Source: Nitrospira sp.
Lineage (GTDB): Bacteria > Nitrospirota > Nitrospiria > Nitrospirales > Nitrospiraceae
Assembly: GCA_035968315.1 (NCBI GenBank)
Contig: JAVYIN010000009.1
Span: 1-64,000 of the forward strand
Length of the DNA: 64,000 nucleotides
Reading direction: 5' to 3'
The first letter of the stretch is position 1. Every line of letters starts with the position of its first letter. The notes beneath the pieces were generated by a model. It made no database searches, was not told where the DNA came from, and saw nothing but the letters and a program-made list of their open reading frames with translations. Both the position numbers and the translations under genes were made by a program. Of this stretch, positions 50,743 through 58,532 are shown piece after piece.

Positions 50743-53190
50743 ATGAGCCCCCCTCACGATCACCTCACTCCGCAATGGGTGGAATCCCCAACGGATGCTA
50801 TGGACCTTGCCCGGATGGAAATCCGCACGGATCAATCCGTCCAGGCCGTCCCATCCGATGCGTCCACAGACTCCGAACGCGCCCTCCAAGACCTGCAGCG
50901 AACGTTTGACCAACGCCTTCAGGAGCGAACCAGGGAACTCAACCAAACCATTCACCACCTGCAACAGGAAATCATGCGCCATCAAGCGACTGAGGCCCTC
51001 CTCGCGGCGCGCGAACTCCGATACCGTCTGCTCTATGAACAGAACCCCTCCATGTATTTCACGCTCGATCCGAGCGGCCGCATTCTGTCTGTCAATCAAT
51101 TCGGCGCCACCGCGCTCGGCTATCGGCCCGGCGAGCTGATCGATCGGTCGGTTCTGTGCGTCTTTCATCCGGATGATCATCAAACCGTGCTCACCCAGTT
51201 GCACCTGTGCGCAAGCAGCCCCGAAACGACCTTTGACTGGGAAATTCAGAAAATTCGAAAGGACGGGAGCCAGCTGTGGGTCAAAGAACGGGCGCGACAG
51301 GTTACCGATCCGCACGGGCATCCCATGATCCTGGTGGTCTGCGAAGACATGACCGATCGGCGGGAAGCGGAGGCCACCCTTCGGAAGAGTGAAGAACGGT
51401 TCCGGCAAATTGCCGAGACCATCGAAGAAGTCGTATGGTCTGCCGACCCAAGCATCGGCAAAATGTTGTATATCAGCCCGGCCTACGAGCGCATCTGGGG
51501 GCGCTCCTGCGCCAGCTTGTATGCGGAACCCAAATCCTTCATTGAGGCTATTCATCCCGATGATCGCCCACGTGTGGTGAAAGAACTCATTGCGCAGCAG
51601 GAAGGACGGCTCTTTGCCCACGAATACCGAGTGCTACGTCCGGACGGGACCATCCGCTGGGTCTGGGACCGGGGATTTCCCGTTGTGGATCAGGCAACCG
51701 GCCTGCTCACACACTATGTGGGCGTGGCCTTGGATATCACCGAGCGCAAGCAGGCCGAAGAAGCGCTCCGGGAGAGCCAAACCCGGCTCGCCTTTGTGCT
51801 CTCCCACTCTCCCGCCGTCATTTACACCGCGGCCGCTTCTGGAGAGTTTGGGGCCACCTTCGTCTCCGCGAATATCACCGCACAACTCGGATACGAGCCG
51901 CAGGAATTTACGAACGATCCCCGATTCTGGGTCGATCGGATTCATCCGGACGATGCTCCGGAGATTTTCAAGCGTCTTTCCGCTCTCTTTGCTCAAGGAA
52001 CGCTGGCCCACGAATACCGCTTTTTAAACAAGCAGGGCCAGTACCGCTGGATGCATGATGAAGTCGTTTTGATTCGAGACCCTGACGGCCATCCTGTCGA
52101 ACTGCTCGGCTCCTGGCTCGACATCACCGAGCGCAAGCAGACCGAAGAATTGCTGCGCGTGAGTGAAGAGCGGTTTGCCAAAGCCTTCCGGTCGAGCCCC
52201 CATCCCGTCATCGTCACGGAACGTGAGACGGGACTCTGCCTGGAGGTCAACGACGCGGGGCTCGCCCTGTTCGGCTATCGACGGGAGGAAGTGATCGGCC
52301 AGACCGTGCCAACCTTGAGATTGTGGGCGACCCCCGAGGATCGCGCCCAGTTTTTTGCGCGGCTGGCCCAGGCGGGAACCTTCCGCAATGTCGAAATGGA
52401 ATTTTATACGAAAGACCGCACACCCCGGCAATGTCTGGTCTCCTGCGAACCGATCGAGATCGACGGGAAGGCCTGCCTGGTGACGGTGGGAACCGACATC
52501 ACGGAACAAAAGCGGGCCGAAGAGGCTGTCCGCCTCCAAGAGCGCATCCTGCAGCAGGCGAGAGAGGAGCGTGAACGCATCAGCCAGGACCTGCACGATA
52601 ACATCTTGCAATCTTTGTACGCGGTCGGCATGCAGCTGGAGGCCAGCAAGCTGGTGGCCGGCACCTCGGCGAGAAAATCCAAGACCCATGTCACGCAGGC
52701 CATCGCCCAACTCAATCAGCTCGTTCAGGAAGTGCGCCACTTCATCGCCTTGCTGCACCAACGCAACGCGCCGAACATGGATTTTGAGCGCACACTGCGC
52801 CAATTGGCCGACTCATTTTCCTCCGCCGGACACAATGCCCCTACCCTGACCATCCAGCCGGAGGCCATCCCGCTGATCACGGCCACTATGGGAGAGCAGC
52901 TCGTGAGCATCGCGCGCGAAGCCCTCAGCAACAGCATGCGCCATGCCAAGGCCAGCACGCGATCCATGACCCTGCGCTTCATCGGCTCAATTATCCAATT
53001 GCGTATCACCGACGACGGCATCGGCTTCAAGCCAGGCCAGAAGCGCCGGCGGGGCCAGGGGCTGAGAAACATGGCCACACGCGCCGCACACATCGGCGCC
53101 CGTTTTCTGCTGGCCAGCACGCCAGGACAAGGCACAAGTGTCATCGTCGAGGTCCCGCTAGAAAGGCCGCATGAGCCAGGCACAATCTAA
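50743..53190 (+). CDS. Multi-PAS NarL-type sensor histidine kinase
   Basis: Cytoplasmic kinase of 815 residues: an N-terminal coiled coil (about 40-95), four PAS/PAC modules (about 95-215, 220-345, 350-470 and 475-595; linker repeats DITERKQAEE and DITERKQTEE), a HisKA_3 DHp with H618 (ERERISQDLHDNILQSLYAVGM) and HATPase_c (about 720-808; REALSNSMRHAK, ITDDGIGFKPG, RRGQGLRNMATRA). No TM helices, so PAS domains probably sense cytoplasmic redox, gas or a small ligand. It overlaps its regulator by 20 nt. The leader contains a run of nine C (about 50588-50596) and two short hairpins. Confidence 0.93.
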   Translation: MSPPHDHLTPQWVESPTDAMDLARMEIRTDQSVQAVPSDASTDSERALQDLQRTFDQRLQERTRELNQTIHHLQQEIMRHQATEALLAARELRYRLLYEQNPSMYFTLDPSGRILSVNQFGATALGYRPGELIDRSVLCVFHPDDHQTVLTQLHLCASSPETTFDWEIQKIRKDGSQLWVKERARQVTDPHGHPMILVVCEDMTDRREAEATLRKSEERFRQIAETIEEVVWSADPSIGKMLYISPAYERIWGRSCASLYAEPKSFIEAIHPDDRPRVVKELIAQQEGRLFAHEYRVLRPDGTIRWVWDRGFPVVDQATGLLTHYVGVALDITERKQAEEALRESQTRLAFVLSHSPAVIYTAAASGEFGATFVSANITAQLGYEPQEFTNDPRFWVDRIHPDDAPEIFKRLSALFAQGTLAHEYRFLNKQGQYRWMHDEVVLIRDPDGHPVELLGSWLDITERKQTEELLRVSEERFAKAFRSSPHPVIVTERETGLCLEVNDAGLALFGYRREEVIGQTVPTLRLWATPEDRAQFFARLAQAGTFRNVEMEFYTKDRTPRQCLVSCEPIEIDGKACLVTVGTDITEQKRAEEAVRLQERILQQAREERERISQDLHDNILQSLYAVGMQLEASKLVAGTSARKSKTHVTQAIAQLNQLVQEVRHFIALLHQRNAPNMDFERTLRQLADSFSSAGHNAPTLTIQPEAIPLITATMGEQLVSIAREALSNSMRHAKASTRSMTLRFIGSIIQLRITDDGIGFKPGQKRRRGQGLRNMATRAAHIGARFLLASTPGQGTSVIVEVPLERPHEPGTI

Positions 53191-53851
53191 ACCCACTAAA
53201 CCCATTCGGATCCTGCTCGTCGACGACCATGAAGTGGTCCGTATCGGGCTGAGCGCCGTGCTCAATTTGACGCCCGGCATGAAAGTGGTCGGCCAAGCCA
53301 GCAAAAAGGACGAGGCGCTCAGGCAATGCGCGCGGCTGAAACCCGACATCGTGCTCCTCGATATCCGCTTGCCCGATGGCAACGGCGTGGACGCGGCGGG
53401 AGACATCTTGGCGGTCAGCCCCTCATCCCGCGTCCTGTTCCTCACCAGCTTTGCGGATGAGCATACCGTCGAAGAAGCGAGCCTGTCAGGCGCCCACGGG
53501 TATCTGCTGAAGGACATCGCCTCGCAGGCCCTGGTCCGCGCCATCAAAACCGTCGCCGCCGGCCAGCCCCTCACCGATTCCCGGATCACGCACCATGCGC
53601 CCGGCTGGCGAACGCCCTCCCCCTCGGCGCCCAGCCCGTCGAAACGTCCGCTGCTGTCGCCGCAGGAGCAGCGCTTGCTCCCCCTGGTTGCCGCAGGATA
53701 TACGAATAAAGAAATCGCCCAGTCCTTAACCCTCAGTGAAAAAACCGTGAAGAATTATTTGGCCAACATTTACTCCAAGCTTCAAATCAGCCGCCGGTCT
53801 CAAGTCGCCACCTTCTTCGCCAGCAGTTTCAGGGGCACCCCGCTCTCCTGA
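53171..53851 (+). CDS. NarL/FixJ-type response regulator 2
   Basis: A 226-residue regulator: receiver (about 12-128) with D18-D19 and phospho-acceptor D64 (IVLLDIRLPDG), LFLTSF and YLLKD, then LuxR HTH (about 163-222; LSPQEQRLLPLVAAGYTNKEIAQSLTLSEKTVKNYLANIYSKLQI). It begins inside the last codons of the multi-PAS kinase, so they form one translational unit. Strong similarity to the protein at 49900 in both domains. Confidence 0.95.
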   Translation: MSQAQSKPTKPIRILLVDDHEVVRIGLSAVLNLTPGMKVVGQASKKDEALRQCARLKPDIVLLDIRLPDGNGVDAAGDILAVSPSSRVLFLTSFADEHTVEEASLSGAHGYLLKDIASQALVRAIKTVAAGQPLTDSRITHHAPGWRTPSPSAPSPSKRPLLSPQEQRLLPLVAAGYTNKEIAQSLTLSEKTVKNYLANIYSKLQISRRSQVATFFASSFRGTPLS

Positions 53852-53985
53852 GCCCCTACCGTCACCGTCCTCCCCCTCCACCTGAACACCCTGGACACCC
53901 CCACCGCTCAAGATTCTCGACGCAGACGCCGATAGCAGGAGAGACATGCGGCCCCATAGGCATTCGCAGATCCTTCTGACACATC

Positions 53986-54669
53986 ATGACTGATACGGTC
54001 CCCCTTTCAATCCTCTATCTGGGCCCTCAGAGTCCGCTCACGGCGCAGATCGGCTCGTGGCTGGCCACTCATCTTCCTGGTCCGCACACGGTCCGCATGA
54101 CTCACACGCTGGCCGATGCCCTCGAACATCTCCAGGCCCAGCGAGTCGATCTGGTCCTGCTCGATCTCAAGAGCCAGGAACGGCCGGGTCAGGATCTGCT
54201 CCACACAATCCATGCCGCCTCGCCCACCAGCGCGCTTCTCGCGCTGGTGCTGCATACGGACGATAGCTCCGCCTTTGACGCGCTTCGCCGGGGCGCTCAC
54301 GAAGTCCTGGCCATCACCTCATCGACCCACGCTGACGCCTGCCGGGCCATCGCCCGAGCCCTCGCACGCACAGGAAAACAACCGCCCGCGTTCATGCGGC
54401 CGAGCACGGCGCCTCCCGCATCGCTCAAGCCAGACCGGCTGATTCATGACCTCAATAATCTCCTCACCTCGATCAATGGATTTGCGGATCTCCTGCTGAC
54501 GCGCCTCGCGCCGCAAGACCCTGCCCGTACAAGTGCGGAGCATATTGTCACAGCCGGGAAACGAGCCGCGGCACTGCTCAAGGCCCATGCGCCAGTCCCG
54601 CACTCCGCTTCCACGGCGCCCCCCGCGCCGATCATGCAGCCGCCTGCCATCACCGCCAAAGCCGCCTAA
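53986..54669 (+). CDS. Degenerate receiver fused to a lone DHp segment
   Basis: A 227-residue protein. Residues about 7-125 follow a response-regulator receiver: the phospho-acceptor-like D60 (LVLLDLKSQ) is kept, but the acidic pair near the N-terminus and the conserved Lys are missing (SILYLGPQS, EVLAITSS). After a Pro-rich linker, RLIHDLNNLLTSINGFADLLL (H154) matches the H-box of hybrid-kinase DHp domains, yet no ATPase domain follows; a Pro/Ala tail ends the protein. It may act as a phosphotransfer or kinase-docking module for the two kinases upstream. No promoter was recognised in the 134-nt gap. Confidence 0.7.
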   Translation: MTDTVPLSILYLGPQSPLTAQIGSWLATHLPGPHTVRMTHTLADALEHLQAQRVDLVLLDLKSQERPGQDLLHTIHAASPTSALLALVLHTDDSSAFDALRRGAHEVLAITSSTHADACRAIARALARTGKQPPAFMRPSTAPPASLKPDRLIHDLNNLLTSINGFADLLLTRLAPQDPARTSAEHIVTAGKRAAALLKAHAPVPHSASTAPPAPIMQPPAITAKAA

Positions 54670-54708
54670 TCCATCGGGCCATCGGCCCGCGCCATTCGCG
54701 GTCTAGAA

Positions 54709-54737
54709 TTGACAGCCTGGCGCACGCACCTTAGGAT
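54709..54737 (+). promoter_or_regulatory. Promoter of the UPF0114 gene
   Basis: -35 TTGACA (54709-54714), 17-nt spacer, -10 TAGGAT (54732-54737). The leader of about 45 nt ends in a GAGGAGG SD before the ATG at 54789. Confidence 0.7.
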
Positions 54738-54788
54738 ACGCGGCAGGCGCGCCCGCTACGGTGGCGCATGCATCATTGAGGAGGCCTG

Positions 54789-55355
54789 ATGTCCAGCGAG
54801 CATTCTTCCCCGTCCCCAACCCATGCCAAACCATCCCATTCACCCTGGCACAGAATCGAGCAAGGCTTCGAGTTTGCCGTGTTCCACAGCCGGTGGATTC
54901 AAGCCCCGCTCTATTGCGGGCTGATCGTGGCGGAACTGCTCTATGCCTATAAATTCCTGGTCGAATTGTGGGAAATGCTGCTCCACGTCAACCAGAGCAA
55001 AGAAGTCGAATTCATGCTCGGCGTCCTCGGATTGATCGATGTCACGATGGTGGCGAATCTGCTCACGATGGTCATTATCGGCGGCTATGCGACGTTCGTC
55101 AGCAAGCTCGACCTGGAAGGCCATCCTGACCGGCCCGACTGGCTGGGGCATGTGGATCCCGGCACGATCAAGGTGAAACTGGCGGCCTCACTCATCGGCA
55201 TCTCCAGCATCCACCTCTTGAAAGCCTTCGTCGATATCGAGAATGAGAACCTTGACCACATCAAGTGGAAGATCTTCATCCACATGACCTTCCTCGGCTC
55301 AGCCATTCTGCTGGCCTGGACCGACAAGATCATGCAAAAGGATAAAAAGCACTGA
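54789..55355 (+). CDS. UPF0114 (YqhA-type) membrane protein
   Basis: Inner-membrane protein of 188 residues with four predicted TM helices (about 38-58, 75-100, 128-148, 158-178). Family blocks: FHSRWIQAPLYCGLIVA, LIDVTMVANLLTMVIIGGYATFVSKLD and VKLAASLIGISSIHLLKAF. The YqhA/UPF0114 family is widespread and uncharacterised, with some structural links to channel-like proteins. Its own promoter and SD are clear. The following 72 nt hold short inverted words (CTCGTGACG / CGTCACGA) but no convincing terminator. Confidence 0.88.
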   Translation: MSSEHSSPSPTHAKPSHSPWHRIEQGFEFAVFHSRWIQAPLYCGLIVAELLYAYKFLVELWEMLLHVNQSKEVEFMLGVLGLIDVTMVANLLTMVIIGGYATFVSKLDLEGHPDRPDWLGHVDPGTIKVKLAASLIGISSIHLLKAFVDIENENLDHIKWKIFIHMTFLGSAILLAWTDKIMQKDKKH

Positions 55356-55427
55356 GAAAGAGACGTCTCTCGTGACGTGCCGTTCGCACAATACGAGAAG
55401 CGCGTCACGAATGACGAAGCAGGATGG

Positions 55428-57932
55428 TTACTCCCATGCGGCGGTGAGCCGCCCCTCGGCGTCCTGCCACTGAGGCATCCAGGCGAGCGCCACGACCTTC
55501 ACCACGATGTTGGCCTTCGTGGGTTTCAGCGACACAACCTCCAGCCTTTCCGTGAGGGGATCGATGGCCGCAGCCAATGCGTCGGCTTCGGCCTTGAACT
55601 GTGCTTCCAGATCGGCCAATTGCTGTTGCAAGGCCGCGACATTTTCCTCTGCGTGCCCCACGTCCTGCGATTCCTTCATCACCCGGCCCGCGCTCCTGAC
55701 CGCCGTCGTCGCCCGCCCGATGTTCGTCGCGCTGATCGTCTTGCGCCCGAGAAACGCGCCGAGGATTGAGGCTCCGACCGAGATCGCGGCCTGGATCTGA
55801 CTGGACCGGGCTTCCGCCTGCTGCCGTTCTTTCATCTGCTCCGCCCGCCGAAGGCGATCTTGCAGCACCGCGATCTTGGGCGCGTATTTCTTCCGCAAAC
55901 TATCCGATTGCTGATCCCGCAGCTCCCGGCCGGCCTGCTGAAGACGGACGCGGAAATCCCGCTCAGACTCGCCGGGGCGGGAGAGTTCCTTCGTGCTCGG
56001 ACTCCTCAAGAGCTCTAGTTTATGGGTGCGAAAGAGCCACCCCGCAAAATCCTTGTTCCACGTGTCGTAGTGTTTCCCCTTTGCCGCGGGAGCGGGAAGC
56101 GCCGCAAACCGGGCACTCTCTACCGGAGACTTCTCCAGATCCGCGACCGCGATCGATGCCGCCGTCGCATGCTCCCACTCCACCGGCACCGCTCCGTCAA
56201 CAATCGGCGCCAGCCTCGCCACATCCTCCGCCACATCGATCGCTGCTTTGCTGTCGGCCAAGCGGATTTGCGCAACGCCCAACACCATCGGCTGATAGAC
56301 CACCGTGCTCCCGCCAGGCTGGCTGCCGCGCAGCGGAATGAAATATTGCGGCACATCGGGAGGCAGCATCGGACGGGCAACGCCAGGCGACAGGCCAGAG
56401 GCACGAGGCGCGGGTGAAGACGAACCGATCTGACGGCTCTGCCCCTGTTCGCTACCCCTAGCCTCTACCCCCTTGCCCTTCACCTCGCTCATCAGCGTCT
56501 TGATCTGGGTCCTGGTCAGGGGCCCACGCAGATAGGAAAGCGTCCACCTCGTTTGAAACACTTCGGGGGCATCCTCGTGAACGTTGTTCAAAAGAAACAC
56601 CCGATTGCCCAACCCGGCGAGAAGCTGCTCCATCCGCTGCCGGTCAAATTTCTTCCCCGAGCTCGCCGCGGCCCCCTCCAACCCCTCCAGCACCCGCGCC
56701 TTGTCCCGCTCCGTCTGCAACCGGCCGATGAACCAGGTGCCGGTATTGGCAAGCCCCTTGTAATCGAGATCGACCGGGTTCTGCGTCGCGAGCACCACGC
56801 CGAGACCATAGGCCCGCGCCTGTTTGAGCAAGGTGAGCAGCGGTTGTTTAGACGGAGGATTGGCGACCGGCGGAAAGTAGCCGAAGATTTCGTCCATGTA
56901 GAGAATCGCCCGCAGGCTGGTCGTGCCGGACTGTGCCCGCACCCAACCCAGCGTCTGGCTCAACAGCAGCGTGACAAAGAACATGCGCTCGGCGTCGTTC
57001 AAATGCGCGATCGAGAAAATAGCCAGGCGCGGCTTCCCGCTGGGCGCATACAACATCTGCCCCACGTCGAGTGCTTCGCCCTCCAGCCAGGCACTGAACC
57101 CCGGCGCCGCCAATAAGTTATTCAACTGCATGGCCAAGGCAAACCGATCCTTCGACGGATAGAACGAGTCCACATCCAGCACGCCGATCTTCGTCATAGG
57201 CGGCGCCTGGATCTGGTGGATGAGCGATGCCAGATCCAGATCCTGCCCCGCCTTCCAGGTGCGATCGAGGATCGTGGAGAGGAGAATGTGCTCGCGGCTC
57301 TTGATCGGGTCGGCGTCCACGCCGATCAATCCCAGCAGGCTGGTGACAGTCGTCCCGATACGCTCGCGCAGCATCTCCGCGTCATCGAGAATCTCCGACG
57401 ACGGCGCCGCGAAGGATTTGAGGATCGAGACGGGAATGCCGGCGTTGCTCCCCGGCGTATAGACCGCCACATCGGCGGCCTCACGCAACTTTTGAATCCG
57501 CTCGCCGCTCTGCCCCCAGTCGGCCAGCCCCTTCTTCCACAGATCGGCCTGCGCCTGCGCGTACTCGGCTGTTGAGAGGCCCTTCTTGCGCGCATCATCT
57601 TCGTTCACCCAGGGTGCAAAGTCTTCACCCCGTAATTGCGGGAAAGTGAGGAGCAGATTCGCCAGGTCGCCCTTGGGATCGATGATGAGGGCGGGAATCC
57701 CGTCAATCGCCGCCTCTTCAAGCAGTGAGAGACAGAGGCCCGTCTTGCCGCTGCCGGTCATACCGACACAAACCGCATGGGTGACCAGATCCTTGGAATC
57801 GTAGAGCAGCCAACCCGGCTTCGCCTGTTTCGCCGCCAGATCGTACGGACGGCCAAGATAAAAAACGCCGAGCCCTTCAAAGTCCTGGCTTGCCTGCTGA
57901 TCCGTCCCCACCGCCTTCTTCGCCTTCGCCAT
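55428..57932 (-). CDS. HerA-like ATPase with C-terminal coiled coil
   Basis: A 834-residue FtsK/HerA-superfamily ATPase. Walker A is VGMTGSGKTGLCLSLLEEA (about 57-68), with ALIIDPKGDLANLLL as the strand-2 D-x-K-G motif, Walker B AILYMDEIFGYFPP and the sensor region VVLATQNPVDLDYKGLANTGTWFIGRLQTERD. A long helical region (about 660-800; ELRDQQSDSLRKKYAPKIAVLQDRLRRAEQMKERQQ) and a Gly-rich segment follow. Such ATPases translocate or remodel DNA, but no nuclease partner (NurA) is nearby. Residues about 482-516 are encoded by a heptad palindrome and look like an inserted linker. Confidence 0.85.
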   Translation of the reverse strand: MAKAKKAVGTDQQASQDFEGLGVFYLGRPYDLAAKQAKPGWLLYDSKDLVTHAVCVGMTGSGKTGLCLSLLEEAAIDGIPALIIDPKGDLANLLLTFPQLRGEDFAPWVNEDDARKKGLSTAEYAQAQADLWKKGLADWGQSGERIQKLREAADVAVYTPGSNAGIPVSILKSFAAPSSEILDDAEMLRERIGTTVTSLLGLIGVDADPIKSREHILLSTILDRTWKAGQDLDLASLIHQIQAPPMTKIGVLDVDSFYPSKDRFALAMQLNNLLAAPGFSAWLEGEALDVGQMLYAPSGKPRLAIFSIAHLNDAERMFFVTLLLSQTLGWVRAQSGTTSLRAILYMDEIFGYFPPVANPPSKQPLLTLLKQARAYGLGVVLATQNPVDLDYKGLANTGTWFIGRLQTERDKARVLEGLEGAAASSGKKFDRQRMEQLLAGLGNRVFLLNNVHEDAPEVFQTRWTLSYLRGPLTRTQIKTLMSEVKGKGVEARGSEQGQSRQIGSSSPAPRASGLSPGVARPMLPPDVPQYFIPLRGSQPGGSTVVYQPMVLGVAQIRLADSKAAIDVAEDVARLAPIVDGAVPVEWEHATAASIAVADLEKSPVESARFAALPAPAAKGKHYDTWNKDFAGWLFRTHKLELLRSPSTKELSRPGESERDFRVRLQQAGRELRDQQSDSLRKKYAPKIAVLQDRLRRAEQMKERQQAEARSSQIQAAISVGASILGAFLGRKTISATNIGRATTAVRSAGRVMKESQDVGHAEENVAALQQQLADLEAQFKAEADALAAAIDPLTERLEVVSLKPTKANIVVKVVALAWMPQWQDAEGRLTAAWE
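56385..56488. repeat. Heptad palindrome 8, inside the HerA-like gene
   Basis: Left arm AGGCGAC AGGCCAG AGGCACG AGGCGCG GGTGAAG; right arm GCCCCTG TTCGCTA CCCCTAG CCTCTAC CCCCTTG CCCTTCA CCTCGC. Period 7, same word family as the nuoA/nuoB copy. In frame; translates to a Gly/Ser/Arg-rich linker. Confidence 0.7.
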
Positions 57933-57978
57933 TCTCCCTCTTCCCCCTTGCCTCTAACCCCATGCCCCTAGCCTTGAC
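57933..57978. repeat. Heptad repeat 9 (single arm) upstream of the HerA-like gene
   Basis: CCTTGCC TCTAACC CCATGCC CCTAGCC TTGACC, period 7. Only one arm is present; no complementary arm was found nearby. It fills the 49-nt gap between the DUF486 stop and the HerA-like start codon. Confidence 0.6.
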
Positions 57979-57981
57979 CTA

Positions 57982-58308
57982 CTACTCCTTAAATATGAGA
58001 AAGACCGCGCCGATCATCAGGCCAAACCCAGCCAGATAATTCCACTTCAGCGGCTCTTTCAGGTACAGCACTGAAAAGACACAAAACACGACGAGGGTAA
58101 TCACCTCTTGAATGGTTTTCAACTGCGCCGCGCTGAACTCATAGTGACCAATCCGATTCGCCGGCACCTGGAAGCAATACTCGAAGAAGGCAATGCCCCA
58201 ACTCGCCACAATCACGATCCACAAGGGCGAATCCTTGTACTTCAAATGCCCATACCACGCGAAGGTCATGAAGATGTTGGAGATGGTCAGCAGAAGAATA
58301 GTGTGCAT
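57982..58308 (-). CDS. DUF486 small membrane protein
   Basis: A 108-residue protein with four TM helices, of the DUF486/DMT-like family: MHTILLLTISNIFMTFAWYGHLK, WGIAFFEYCFQVPANRIGHYEFSAAQLKTIQEVITLVVFCVFSVLYLKEPL and GFGLMIGAVFLIFKE. The family is related to small multidrug-resistance-type (EmrE-like) folds, but no substrate is known. It is transcribed toward the HerA-like gene with a 49-nt repeat-filled gap; they may share an mRNA. Confidence 0.88.
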   Translation of the reverse strand: MHTILLLTISNIFMTFAWYGHLKYKDSPLWIVIVASWGIAFFEYCFQVPANRIGHYEFSAAQLKTIQEVITLVVFCVFSVLYLKEPLKWNYLAGFGLMIGAVFLIFKE

Positions 58309-58357
58309 GGGTCTCCTCTTTACCCTCTTACCTGTTCATTCCCCGCAGTGGGGGGAG

Positions 58358-58528
58358 GGTGGAGCGTTTGGGAGTCGCCATAGCGGGCGCAGCCAGATGA
58401 CAGCCACGAGAGTGCCGAGTGCGACGGCATGCGATTCTTATCGCGCCTTAGAGTCGCACGCGGCCAATGGTAAGAGACCAGTAGCAGACTCTATCCCTCG
58501 CATCATGGCGACTCCCGAACGCTCCGCC
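58358..58528. repeat. 171-bp palindromic element C
   Basis: Outer arms GGAGCGTTTGGGAGTCGCCA(T) (58361-58381) and ATGGCGACTCCCGAACGCTC(C) (58505-58525) pair with one mismatch. Inner arms GTGCGAC (58419-58425) and GTCGCAC (58453-58459), with a tip hairpin GCGAT-TCTT-ATCGC. It occupies the gap between the DUF486 gene and uvrA; nothing else was seen there. Confidence 0.7.
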
Positions 58529-58532
58529 CTTC

